Of a stretch of DNA of 64,000 nucleotides, positions 46,651-57,692 are shown one piece after another. Below the pieces are notes generated by a model. It was not told the DNA's origin, did not search any database, and worked only from the letters and a program-made list of their open reading frames with translations. The DNA comes from Allacma fusca (Eukaryota; Arthropoda; Collembola; Symphypleona; Sminthuridae). Every line of letters begins with the position of its first letter. Position 1 is the stretch's first letter. The translations under genes were made by a program, and so were the position numbers. The DNA lies in contig OX359245.1 in the NCBI GenBank assembly GCA_947179485.1, positions 61,367,067 through 61,431,066 of the forward strand, given 5' to 3'.

Positions 46651-47547
46651 GAAATTCCTTGAATAAAGTTTATTTGTCAATGATTGGTCTGGATCTGTAA
46701 TTTGCTTTCAAAACAATGCACATTCTGTTTTCCTTGCCAAGTTTAACTTGAAATTGTTTTAAGAGCAGGGAACGATTCAGTGAATTTTTAGGGGCGACTG
46801 GAAATAGCTTATGCTCTATTGTGTCTTTCGAATTACAATCACACTTCGGTGTGCTCATTTATTTTAATTGTATTGTTATTTTCATTGCATCACTCCAATA
46901 AAATTACGGTCAAATTATTAAGAAAAAAAATAAAATACAGGTTGGAATTGAATGTAAATAATCCTGGAATAATTGCACATGCATTTATGTATCTGAATGT
47001 ACTACTCACTCAAAATGCAACTGGAATAATTATTGCAGGAGACTCGTGCTGCGAAGGATATTGAGGTCATGCACTTTGGTATGGAAAAACACTAACATGT
47101 AAAAACTTGTAAGGTATTCATCATTCCTGACAGCTTCCGATATTGACACAACCCATATTTAAAAGTGCAATTTAATCTCCATATCTGATAACATGACACT
47201 CATTGGAAATGTTGTTACAGAAGCTCCATGCTTATAGGATCTAAAACCACTGTGACCTTAACAACTGAAGGTCTTATTACTATACCTACAAATGGCTTTT
47301 GCTTTACATATTAAGTTTATGTAATAAGCTCGTTGTGAAAAAAACATCCTAGGCTTCCATACAAAGAAATGCAATAATTACCAGCTGTATTTTTCCAAGT
47401 GTGGCGTGTTACAATGCTGGAAATCCAGGAAGTTTTGTATCTGTGCAGTTCGGACTGCAACTTGACATTGACGGAAAATTTTAACCCTTCAAAATCAAGT
47501 TGTAATGTACAGATAATGCAGCACTGAGTAGAGTGTAGGGATTCAAG
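46651..47547. other. Intergenic before gene 5, duplicate of 29.34-30.26 kb
   Basis: Follows the AATAAA after the gene 4 remnant. No gene supported. Confidence 0.5.
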
Positions 47548-47599
47548 CACGTGCAACGATTCTACAACTATTAGAAGCTGCACAGGAGAGTATAACATA
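47548..47599 (+). promoter_or_regulatory. Gene 5 promoter: E-box plus variant TATA box
   Basis: CACGTG at 47548-47553 and TATAACATA at 47591-47599, a one-base variant of the TATAAAATA in its paralogues. The ATG is at 47675. Confidence 0.55.
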
Positions 47600-47674
47600 T
47601 TTTGAAGTTCTCGGACCAGAAGTAAATCTATCCTTCAACTGTGTGGAAGAAAAAGAGTAAAACCAGCATTCAAT

Positions 47675-48726
47675 ATGGACGTCCCTGCAGAAATGTACAA
47701 TAATATCAACGGGGCTCAAATTCGGGATGCCAAGGAGACTTTGGCCAGGATAGCGAAGGATGGGGTGACAAGGTAATTAGAATTAAACATACAATTATTA
47801 GCATTTGCCTTTGTTTTATTTAATTGAATAAAATGATTTGAAATTTGAACTTATTGTTTCTTGTTCGTATAAACCAAAAATATATATGGAAAACATTATG
47901 TTAGGTAAAAACAAATAGTTGCATTACCTGACGATTTCATGTATGTATATTTTGTGTTTCAAAACTGGTTCTGTATTTCACGTGTATTAATATTTCTAGA
48001 GCGAGCATAATACTCGATGTGGGTTGCGGGAGTGGAAATATAACACACTTGATGGCCTCCCAGATTGCTCATGACCGTGTTGTAGCTCTAGATATTGATC
48101 CCGGCATGGTAAACTTCTGCAACAACAACAAAACTGACGAATCTATTGAATTCCTCGTGCAAGACATTGGCGTCCCATTTGAAGAGCTTCACGAAGATAT
48201 CAGAAAACTGGAAGGACAAGTTGACCTAGTGTGGTCGAACCGGGTGTTGCACTGGGTATGGGAAGAGAAGCGACTCCAAGCGATGCAAAATTTGTATCGA
48301 TTAGCGAAGCCAGGCGCAAAGTGCTATGTTAACACTACCCTCACAATTGATTTCAATGCACTCCTTCCTCAGGATCAAAGACTGGAGAATGAGAAACTCA
48401 TTAAGATTCCAAGCAAGAAAAAGCAGCAAGAGCTATGGAGGAGTTACTTCACCGATGCGGGTTTCCAGAAAGTGGAGGTAGATTTTGTTAAGAAGTTCTG
48501 GGACCTGGGTGAATACTACAATTCAGTGATTGGGCCAACAATTTGCTTCATGCAGAAATTTCTACCTAAAGAATTGACGGATGAGGAGAAGCGTCAAACT
48601 CTGGAACGTTTCAAGGACTTGTATGTCAAAAGTTTTGCTCAACCTTTAGGGAGCCCTGTTGTGGATAGTCTTGATGGCATAAGCGTGTATCATTATGCTT
48701 TGTTCCCAATTGTATGCGTCAAATAG
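47675..48726 (+). CDS. JHAMT-like SAM-dependent methyltransferase, gene 5
   Basis: Exons 47675-47772 and 48000-48726, 274 aa, open. Motif I is LDVGCGSGN followed by THLMASQIAHDR (Gln-Ile-Ala replaces Arg-Ile-Pro of most copies, shared with gene 6). The acidic loop is DIDPGM as in gene 3. The VKKFWDLGEYY segment is shared with genes 2 and 6. This mixture of features suggests gene conversion among copies. Expected to be enzymatically competent by motif content. Confidence 0.87.
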
Positions 48727-49151
48727 AGGCATTGAGCAAAATCAGAATAACAATGAATATACACATTTCGCTGTAATATATGAAGTGTAATATGTGAATT
48801 TATTGGCTTTTGCAATGATAGTACATCAAGGTTATGTCATAAATGAATCTAATAAATGAGACACATATAATAATATGTCAAAAAATTCCGTATTTACATA
48901 AATCAAGCTCCTGTGACTCCTCGAGGTTAGTGATACTTACATTGCGTACATTTATCAAGCACAATAAAAATAAGTCCCTGGTTGGTTGGGGCCGGGCTTA
49001 TTTTTACAATTAATAGTTTCTGCAAAAATTTCCACACATAATTCACACAGGAATTCATTTTACAATGGACTTGGAGCTACTATAGTTTTGCAAATCTTCT
49101 ATGAATTACGAATTAAATTTAGTCGATTCGCAACGATTTGTGGCACCCCTT
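48727..49151. other. Intergenic after gene 5 with a dispersed repeat
   Basis: The first 140 bp match the region after gene 2. From about 48900 to 49092 there is a repeat also present at 53978-54180 (AAGCTCCTG, TTACATTGCGTACATTTATC, GGAATTCATTTT, CTTGGAGCTAC). Element type unknown. Confidence 0.5.
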
Positions 49152-50205
49152 CCCAGTCACTCCAAACTGTATGGGATTCCTATAGGATGCAAGTTCTGTG
49201 AGAAAATGTACCAGAAATCCCACAAGCCATATAGGATCTTATACAAATAATTCAGCTCGTCAGAAACTGGCACTCGATTCTTATAAGAGAGGGTACCATA
49301 GGAAGTTTTTGGAAAAATCCTATAAGTTGGGTAGCACAAATATTGCAAGAGCGAGTACCATAGGACATTTTCAGAAAAATCCTATAAGCGGGGGGTACCA
49401 TAGGAAGTTTTTAAAAAAATCCTATAAGTTGGGTGCCGCATATCCTGCAAGTTCGAGTACTATAGGACATTGTCAGAAAAATCCTATGGTTTCGGGTACC
49501 ATAGGACATTTTTATAAAAATCCTGTACTTGCTTTGACAAGGATTCTGCGCTCCTCATCGTTTGTACAAGACATATATTATAACCGCCAAATTCGCCATA
49601 CTTAATCAACAGCAGTTGTCATTCACATGTTCTTTGGTTGTGATGAACGTCAAATCGGCTTACCTGTTCTGTAGATTGTTTCAATTTTAACTTACAATTA
49701 GTAATAGTAAGACAAGCGAAAAATACAAAAAGTGTGTGTTTTGTTCTTTTTTTTCAATTCATACGTGAAATTATTTACTTGTGACTGCAATTTTATTTTG
49801 TAGTGTTACATGTTATTTCCACAGAACTGCAGTGAAGGGTGTATTAATATTGACAATTTGAGATGTATATGTATGAAAACGTTAATGGCAGTTGGCTTAA
49901 TTGTTTAGACAATTGTAAATATTGTAAATATTTACAATTGTCTAAAAATTAAACTAACTGTAGTACAGATGGCTATGTAGTTTTAATTTCGGAGGAAAAT
50001 GGAGTAGAAGTAGAGAAGTGCATAAGATAATAATAAATTTTCAACTATAGGACAAGCTAGAGAAAATCCCATGCGAGGTTGGGACTAGTAACTATGGGAT
50101 AGTATAGGATCCTGTAGTAAAATCGTTTGAGATATCGTCCGCAGATCTGATACTTTTATCCTATAGATTTTACATGTAGGATCCTATACATTTGGAGTGA
50201 CTGGG
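49152..50205. mobile_element. 1.05-kb MITE with AGTCACTCC termini and TAGGATCCTATA words
   Basis: TIR CCCAGTCACTCCAAA with further TATAGGATCCTA-like words just inside. Its absence from block A (31.78 kb) proves an insertion. The target duplication is unclear (TT, or TTCC/TTCCC with asymmetric ends), so the superfamily is open. The interior has about five copies of a roughly 55-bp unit (CCATAGGA…AAAAATCCTATAAG, 49285-49535) and a near-perfect palindrome at 49903-49948. Confidence 0.8.
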
Positions 50206-50937
50206 TTCCCGGGTGTTACTGCGAAGGGGCAGCGGAACTCCGAAAATACTTGACGGATGAGTTTGTGTAATTCTTCCACGATTTATGCTTGAAGACTATG
50301 TGTATACCAAGTTTGAGCAAAATAGAACAACGGGTATAAGTTTTCGAAAGACCAACTCGAACTCCATGTCGAACTCCAAAACGGTGTAATCAGTTGAGCT
50401 TGTCCGTAATTTTTGTTGGCATTACGCATGAAGACTGATTATAGCAAGTTAGATAAAAATTTAATAAATTGTTGCTGCGTTTACAAAATACTCGAATAAC
50501 TCCGAAGCGATTTGTCCAATCGAGTGTGTATCTACAAATTTATCCAAGGTACATATATACCTAAAGACAACGTGTACCAATTTTCATTGAAATCATACGA
50601 AGCGTCCTTGAACTATCCTGTCCATACACAGATTTTACCCGGTAACTCTGAAACGGTTCATCCGATTAGTACATCTCCGAACTCATCCAAGTTGTATGCG
50701 TGGATACTGAGTTTGAAATGTCTGGTGTCAGTATTTTGGCAGTTTTGTTTAAAGACAACTAAACAAGCACATGTTCAGACACGAAGAAAGTCACATACTT
50801 TTTAGTCTTTTAACATCGCCTTGCATACATCTAAAAGATAATAACAAGTGTGGCAGCGCCTCGGACTACCTATAGTCAGCTCCATCTTCAATGATTATAG
50901 CGTGACTTCAGTGTCTTATGCCTGGGCGTTTGGTTTT
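50206..50937. other. Intergenic, matches 31.78-32.5 kb
   Basis: Block B counterpart of the stretch after gene 2. No gene supported. Confidence 0.4.
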
Positions 50938-50939
50938 GT

Positions 50940-51190
50940 GCGGAGGACTGGAAAAACAATTCTAAGCGATGCAAATTTCTTATTTCTTATGAAAACAAGA
51001 TAAATTAAACTTTTTTCATCTACACAATACTTAATCATCGATTTCAATACCCGCATTTCAGAAACTCAAAAATTGGGGAACGGCAAATTTAAAAAGATAT
51101 ATTCCAAGCCAGGGGTAGCAGTACAAGCACCTTAGAGGCTACTTTTCCATTTCTTTTCATTTTTACCGATGTGGGTTTCCTGAAATCACA
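50940..51190 (+). pseudogene. Decayed exon-2 relic (R4)
   Basis: Block B copy of R1: AAGCGATGCAAA, ATCGATTTCAATACCC, TTGGGGAACGGC, ACCGATGTGGG, with the same overall gaps. The duplication therefore took place after the relic had already decayed. Confidence 0.75.
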
Positions 51191-51965
51191 CCAGACCAAA
51201 GCTGAAAGCTGTCCAAAAGCAGCACTCATTTTTATAATCACCTACTTGTGAAATGTGTTGTTGAAAAATATTTGTGCCGTGGATCTATTACTTTGCTCAC
51301 GATTCCAGTGTACATAAATTCTGTAAGGGCGGGTTTACAGGGGCAACATTCTCGAATACTTTTAAAATTGTAAACTTAGAATAATAATATTTCTTTTCGT
51401 ACAATTATGCAATGTAATAATATTGATGGCCTCTGTCTAAAAAGCTCATGTTTTTTTACTGATGCGACCGATTTTTACTTTACAGTAATAAATTTACAAG
51501 TGGAAGTCTGGAAGAGCAATCCGAAATCTCATGAGAGATGCCGCCTCATACTTTAATAATTTATTTACAGTATAGTCATGAGCGACGTATTATTTTCCAA
51601 GAAGACATTTTTCAAGTCGGTATTTTGACAAATGTGATCGGAAAACTTATTCTAAACGAAAAACTGAGCGGCGCTTATGAGACGGCTTTTGAACCAGCAC
51701 AGTGCACAATGAAACGCTGTGGAGTATTTATTCCTTTAACATTATACTGTAACAAAATTGAATAAATATTTATGTGAGCTATTTTCATAAGAATGTATAT
51801 ATATGTACGTGTGTCCAGTTTTTGCTTGCTCAGTCCAACAATATATATAACTAGAGCAGGTACTCAATCAGTATTATTTTTATGGATCAGGTGAAATACA
51901 GTACATGTCTTTTTTGGTTCTCAATACTCGGATTTGCTTGGTTCCCTAAATACATAATATCGTCG

Positions 51966-52032
51966 ATGAAGAGGCAAAATGGTCTATGTGCGCATGCTTT
52001 TGTACAGCATTTAGACCGTTTTGCCTCTTCAT
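51966..52032. other. Small hairpin, pre-miRNA-like, copy 2
   Basis: Same hairpin as 33582-33648. The 3' arm has GACCG instead of GACTG, which converts a wobble pair to a G-C pair. Confidence 0.4.
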
Positions 52033-52364
52033 GCTAAAATAGTAATTATTCCAGATATTTTTACCAAACACTGAATTTTTTACTGCTATTTTTATGTCTT
52101 CGTTCTTTTTTTAATATTTACTATAAGGGGTAAATTAAGAGGAATGCAGGAGTGGAAGTTCGATTTGAGCGTATGTCATCTTACAACATTGGAGTAATTT
52201 CCAATGTATGCATCTATTGTAAGTATGCACTTGTTCATGTTTATTTTCCCACTAGACATATTCCAGCCTCGTGTGCAAAGGACATTGATGGAAAATTTTA
52301 ACCCTTGAAAATCAAGTTGCAATTTAGAGATAATGCAGTTCTGAGTAGAGTGTAGAGATTCAAG

Positions 52365-52429
52365 CACGTGCACCGATTCAATAATAATTATAGAAAAATA
52401 TTAGAAACTGCACAGGAGAGTATAAAATA
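52365..52429 (+). promoter_or_regulatory. Gene 6 promoter: E-box plus TATA box
   Basis: CACGTG at 52365-52370 and TATAAAATA at 52421-52429. The ATG is at 52494. A short AT-rich insertion lies between the two boxes compared with gene 3. Confidence 0.6.
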
Positions 52430-52493
52430 TTTTCAAGTTCTCCGGACCAGAAGTCATTCTATCCTTCGACTAAGAGTGAAATCAGCATTCAAT

Positions 52494-53523
52494 ATGGACG
52501 TCCCTGCAGAAATGTACAATAATGTCAACGGGGCTCAAATTAGGGATGCCAAGGAGACTTTGGACAGGATTGCGAAGGATGGAGTGACAAGGTAATGAGT
52601 ATCAAAAAGAGAATTATTAGTATGTGCCTTTGTTTTATTTAATTGAATAAAATGATGTGAACATAGTTTCTTGTACGCATAGATCAAAAAAAATTATGGA
52701 ACAGATTTTTTTACGTAAAAACAAAAAGTTGCATCACCCTTTAGATTTCATGTATATTTTGTGTTTCAAAAACTGGTTCTGTATTAATATTTCCAGAGCG
52801 AGCATAATACTCGATGTGGGTTGCGGGAGTGGAAATATAACCCAGATGATGGCCTCCCAGATTGCTCATGACCGTGTCGTAGCTCTAGATATTGATCCCC
52901 ACATGGTCAACTTCTGCAACAACAACAAAACAGACGAATCTATTGAATTCCTCGTGCAAGACATTGGCGTCCCATTTGAAGAGCTTCACGAAGATATCAG
53001 AAAACTGGAAGGAAAAGTTGACTTAGTGTGGTCGAACCGGGTGTTGCACTGGGTGTGGGAAGAGAAGCGACTCCAAGCGATGCAAAATTTGTATCGGTTA
53101 GCGAAGCCAGGCGCAAAGTGCTATGTTAACACTACCCTCACCATCGATTTCAATGAACACCTTCCAGAGGCTCAAAGACTGGAGAATGAGAAACTCATTA
53201 AGATACCAAGCCAGAACAGGCAGCACGAGCTCTGGAGAAGCTACTTCACCGATGCAGGTTTCCAGAAAGTGGAGGTAGATTTTGTTAAGAAGTTTTGGGA
53301 CCTGGGTGAATACTACAATTCAGTGATTGGGCCGACAATTTGTTCCATGCAGAAATATCTACCGAAAGACTTGACGGATGAGGAAAAGTGTCAAACTCTG
53401 GAACGTTTCAAGGAATTGTATGTCAAAAGTTTTGCTCAGCCTTTAGGGAGTCCTCTTGTGGATAGTCTTGATGGCATAAGCGTGTATCATTATGCTTTGT
53501 TCCCAATTGTGTGCGTCAAATAG
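52494..53523 (+). CDS. JHAMT-like SAM-dependent methyltransferase, gene 6
   Basis: Exons 52494-52591 and 52797-53523, 274 aa, open. Acceptor is TTTCCAG rather than the TTTCTAG of its paralogues. It has LDVGCGSGN, TQMMASQIAHDR, DIDPHM (His in the acidic loop), SNRVLHWVWEEKR, and a patch LTIDFNEHLPEAQ like gene 1, while its C-terminus matches gene 2. The mosaic again points to conversion between copies. It is the block B counterpart of gene 3 by position and flanks. Confidence 0.87.
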
Positions 53524-54334
53524 ATACATTGAGTAAAATCATAACTATACTGTGCACATTCTGTTGTAATTTATGCACTGTAATATGTAAATTTGTGTTT
53601 TTGCAATGAGTGTACATCAAGTTAATGTCATAAACGAAAGAATGTAGTTTTAGCGCATTAATCCGGCCTTAATATTTTATTTCATTATTATAATTTTTAT
53701 TTTCACGTAATCGGTTTGGATTTTCTAGTGTTACAGAAAGAGCAATGACCTCGTGAGTTTGTCCATAGGTAATTGAAATATGTATATTTGAAGAAAGAAT
53801 GAATTTGTGAGAATTGAATCGTTCAGCTTGAAATTCCATTTAAAAATGTTAAAAGCGAATGAACGGCATCAAATTAACAGTATGTTGCTCCAGAGGAGTA
53901 CATTCAAACTATGGAAACTCCTTCAGTGAGTCTCTAATAACATGCCGTCAAACAATTCTGTTTTTAAATCCTACGTTTACAAGCTCCTGCGACACCTAGC
54001 GGTTAGTGATAATTACTTACATTGCGTACATTTATCAAGCATTGTCAAAACAATAAAAATAACAAGTCCCTGGTTGAGGGGGGGGCTTGATTTTATAATT
54101 GAAACTTTCATCCTAAAAATGTCCATACATATAACTCGTGAAGGAATTCATTTTGTACAGGGCTTGGAGCTACCATAGTTATTGTAAGAATTTTTGTAAC
54201 TACAATTTGGACTCCTTTCTGGCTGATGATTGGTTTCGGTTTGTTCTGACTGCAGGGCACCACTACCGTCTAATTTATTTGGGACGTTTCCAGTATGACG
54301 AAGACCTTATAGTAATGATTAGAATTGGCTATAG
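53524..54334. other. Intergenic after gene 6 with the dispersed repeat
   Basis: Matches the region after gene 3, then the repeat at 53978-54180 shared with 48900-49092. No gene supported. Confidence 0.45.
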
Positions 54335-54525
54335 CGATGCAAAATTTTTATTTCTTATCCAAACCAGAATAATTCATTTTTTTAAATCCGCACTATGCTT
54401 AACCATCGATTTCAAAGGCTGAAAGATTGGAGAACGGCAATTTCAATAAGATATATTCCAAGCCAGGGGTAGCAGTATAAGCACCTGAGAGGCTACTTCA
54501 CCGATGAGAGTTTCTTGAAATCACA
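54335..54525 (+). pseudogene. Decayed exon-2 relic (R5)
   Basis: GCGATGCAAAATTTTTA, ACCATCGATTTCAA, GGCTGAAAGATTGGAGAACGG, ATTCCAAGCCAG and CTTCACCGATGAGAG align in order with gene exon 2. Closer to the genes than R1 but still broken. Confidence 0.7.
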
Positions 54526-56198
54526 ATTATCGAAAGTAGAAAGCAGTCCAAAAGCAGTACTCATTTTTATAATCGCCTTCTTGGGAAATATCTTCTTGGA
54601 AAATATTTGTGCCATGGATTTACTACCTTGCTCACGATTCCAGTGTACATAAATTCTGTAAGGGCGAGTTTACAGGGGCGACATTCTCAAATGCATTTAA
54701 AATTCTAAACTTAAAATAATAATATTTTTTTTCGTACAATTATACAATGTAATAATATCAATGGCCTGTCTAAAACGCCCATGATTTTTACTGTTGTGAC
54801 CGATTTTTACTCGACTGTATTTGTGGAAGTGGAAGAGCAATCCGAAATCTCGTGAGAGATGTGTCCCTGTCTGTAGCTTCATGCTTTAATAATTTAATGA
54901 CAGTATGAGCAACGTATTATTTTCCCCGGAAGATATTTTTCAAGTCGGTATTTTGACAAATGTGTTTGGAAAATTTATTTCGAAACTTATTATATTTTGT
55001 ATTACCGAAAAACAAAGTCCCGCTTATGAGAGGCATTTTGAACCAGCAGTGCGCAGTGCAGAATGAAATGTTGTGGAATTATTCCTTTAACTATGTTTGT
55101 ACTTATATACTGTTCGGAAATTAAATAATTGTTTGTGTGATCTATTTTCTATGTATATGTACATGTATGTATGTATATCCAGTTTTGCTTGCTCAGTCCA
55201 GCCTTATAATTAGAGCAGTTGCTCAATCGGTTTCATTTTTTGTTGCCACGTGAAACACAGTGCTCGTCTATTTTATTGGCTCTTGATACTCCAACTTGCT
55301 CATTTCCCAAAGGAACATGATACGCAATCATTCCAGATATATTCACCAAACGATTAATTAAATTTTATTGCTATTTTTATGTCTTCATTCTTTTTTTAAT
55401 ATTTACTATAAGGGTCTATAAAAAGCCTGGAATATTTATTAGGAGGAATGCAAGAGTGGAAGTTCGAATTGAGCTTATGTCATCTTAAAAAATTGGAGTA
55501 ATTTCCAATGTATGTGTGCTTCTACACACGACTTGTTCATGCTCAATTTCCTACTATAAATGTCCCAGCCGCGTGTGCAAAAGGACATGCGGTTTTGATG
55601 TAGAAAATATCTACGAGTGGAAAAAAGATAAGGAATTCATCATTTCTGACAGCTTCCGAGTGCGGTCGACTCATCCCATATTTAAGTGCAATTTAATTTC
55701 CAAGTCTGATAACGTGACAGTTTTTGAGACATGTCTTTACAGAGGGAATAAGCTCTCAGAGAAGTCTCAAACCTCTATAACAATAAGAGACTTTAATATA
55801 TAAAGTACTAGTACTATATAAATGGCTTTAGCTTTACATATTTGGTGTAATACGATAGCTCATAAAAAAACAACCCGGCCTTGGCACAAATCATTAGCTG
55901 CATATTTCCAACAGACCGCGTTGTTAGAACGCTGGAAAATCCAGAGTAGTTGCGGCTTTGAATTCATGACTCCAGCTTGACATTGACGAAAAATAATGAC
56001 CTTAACGACTGCATTGCATTTGACTGATAATAATTATTCAAGTACTCGACCAAGCTACATTCACACTCTGGAAACTTCATCACTGACTCAATTATAAACC
56101 GCACAGTGAAGAGTGTACACTTTCATCAAGTTTTTTGGAACAGAAGGAAATCAAGTATTCAAAAGTACAAAAGACAAGGAATAAGATCCTCGAACAAA
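54526..56198. other. Intergenic before gene 7
   Basis: It holds a 95-codon open frame (55516-55803, Cys-rich start CPSRVCKRTCGF). Its DNA corresponds to non-coding upstream sequence of genes 2 and 5, so I do not call a gene. No CACGTG plus TATA pair is seen at the usual distance from gene 7. Confidence 0.4.
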
Positions 56199-57239
56199 AT
56201 GGACGTCCCTGCAGAAACGTACAATCATGTCAATGGGGCTCAGCTTCTTGATGCGAAGGAGACTTTGAATAGGATTGAGAAGGATGGGATAACAAGGTAA
56301 AACAATTTAGAAAGGAATTATTCAATATTTTTTGTCTTTGTATCGTTTAAAGAATGAGTATGCATAAAAACCATGTATGAAGCAGATTATGTTTTTAACT
56401 GTCAGAAAATATAAAATTAAAAGACAAACGGCCTTTAGATTATTGTATATATTTAGGGTTTAAGTAATTTATTTCTATTCTGCAATTAATTGGTATCGTG
56501 GAATATTTTTAGAGCTAGCATAATTCTCGATGTGGGCTGCGGGAGTGGAAATGTAACCCAATTGATGGCCTCCAGGATCCCTCATGACCGTGTCGTAGCT
56601 TTAGATATTGATCCCGAAATGGTCAACTTCTGCAACAAGAACAAAACTGATGCATCCATTGAATTCATCGTGGAAGACATTGGCGTCCCATTTGAAGAGC
56701 TTCACGAAGATATCAGGAAACTGGAAGGACAAGTTGACCTAGTGTGGTCGAACCGGGTCTTGCACTGGGTATGGGATGAGAAGCGACTCCAAGCGATGCA
56801 AAATTTGTATCGGCTAGCGAAGCCAGGCGGGAAGTGCTATGTTACCACTACCCTCGCCATCGATTTCAATGAACATCTTCCAGAGGCTGAAAGACTGGAG
56901 AATGAGAAACTCATTAAGTTTCCCAGCAAGGGGAAGCAGCACGAGCTATGGAGGAGTTACTTCACCGATGCGGGCTTCCGGAATGTGGAGGTGGATTATG
57001 TTGAGAGGTCTTGGGATCTGGGTGAACACTTCCATTCATTGGTCGGGCCGACGGTTTGTTCGCTGCTGAAATATTTGCCTAAAAGTATGACTGATGAGGA
57101 AAAACAGAAAACTCTGGAACGGTTCAAGGAATTATTCGTAAAAAGTGTAGCTCAACCTGTAGGGAGCCCTCTTGTGGAAAGTCTTGATGGCATTAGTGTG
57201 TATCATTATGCTTTGTTCCCAATTGTGTGTGTCAAATAG
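56199..57239 (+). CDS. JHAMT-like SAM-dependent methyltransferase, gene 7 (most diverged)
   Basis: Exons 56199-56296 and 56513-57239, 274 aa, open. Exon 1 reads MDVPAETYNHVNGAQLLDAK. Motif I LDVGCGSGNVTQ, DIDPEM, VWDEKRLQ, KPGGKCYVTTTLAIDFN and ERSWDLGEHFHS set it apart from genes 2, 3, 5 and 6. Substitutions are spread along the protein and the catalytic-type motifs are kept, so it appears to be under constraint rather than decaying. It lies outside the duplicated blocks and lacks the E-box/TATA promoter of its neighbours, which suggests different expression. Confidence 0.87.
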
Positions 57240-57692
57240 AAAATTCGTTGAATAAAAAAGAATAGCAGTGAATGTATATGCTTTTTTGGTAGATAGAATA
57301 TACATTTGTGTAATTCATCAAAGTGATGTCATAAATGCATGTCATAAATGTAACACTGAAGTTCGTAGACAATATTAAACTCATGAGGGTATTCTTTTGA
57401 GACTAAATATTACGTGTGCATATCATCGGTATTAACCTATAAAGTTTCCTTTAGAAATTGAGTCTTGCACTTGTGAGTTCGTGCACCAATCGTAAATCGG
57501 GAGACTTACCACATAATTCTGAGTTTCCGAAAAGGCCAATAATTCTATTGCCTTGCAGAAGTATTTATTTAACTTTTTAATTTTAAACACGGTCACTCAT
57601 GGCTCACGTATAGTGGGCAGCAATGCTATCGTGTAAGAAAATAACGAATCAAGAAGACATTCTCCACCGATTCAATTTGCTTCAGAGAGCCC
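57240..57692. other. Convergent 3' spacer between gene 7 and the chemoreceptor
   Basis: No feature recognised. Confidence 0.4.

Larger units (their letters stand above)
37082..55090 (+). repeat. Segmental duplication block B (genes 4-6), swollen by insertions
   Basis: Direct copy of block A, in the order gene 4, gene 5, relic, gene 6, relic. It is longer than block A mainly because of the hAT, Harbinger-like, Helitron-array and 1-kb MITE insertions. The right limit is approximate, since similarity to block A fades near 55.1 kb. Confidence 0.7.

Noticed and set aside
29588-47064. Duplicated 63- and 81-codon open frames between genes (29588-29779 and 46819-47064)
   Set aside because: Both are in AT-rich intergenic sequence duplicated with the block, with low-complexity composition and no splice context.
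49198-49605. 135-codon open frame
   Set aside because: It consists of the internal 55-bp repeats of the MITE translated in one frame, not a gene.
55516-55803. 95-codon Cys-containing open frame before gene 7
   Set aside because: The homologous DNA before genes 2 and 5 is not open, and no family was recognised. Kept only as a remark.
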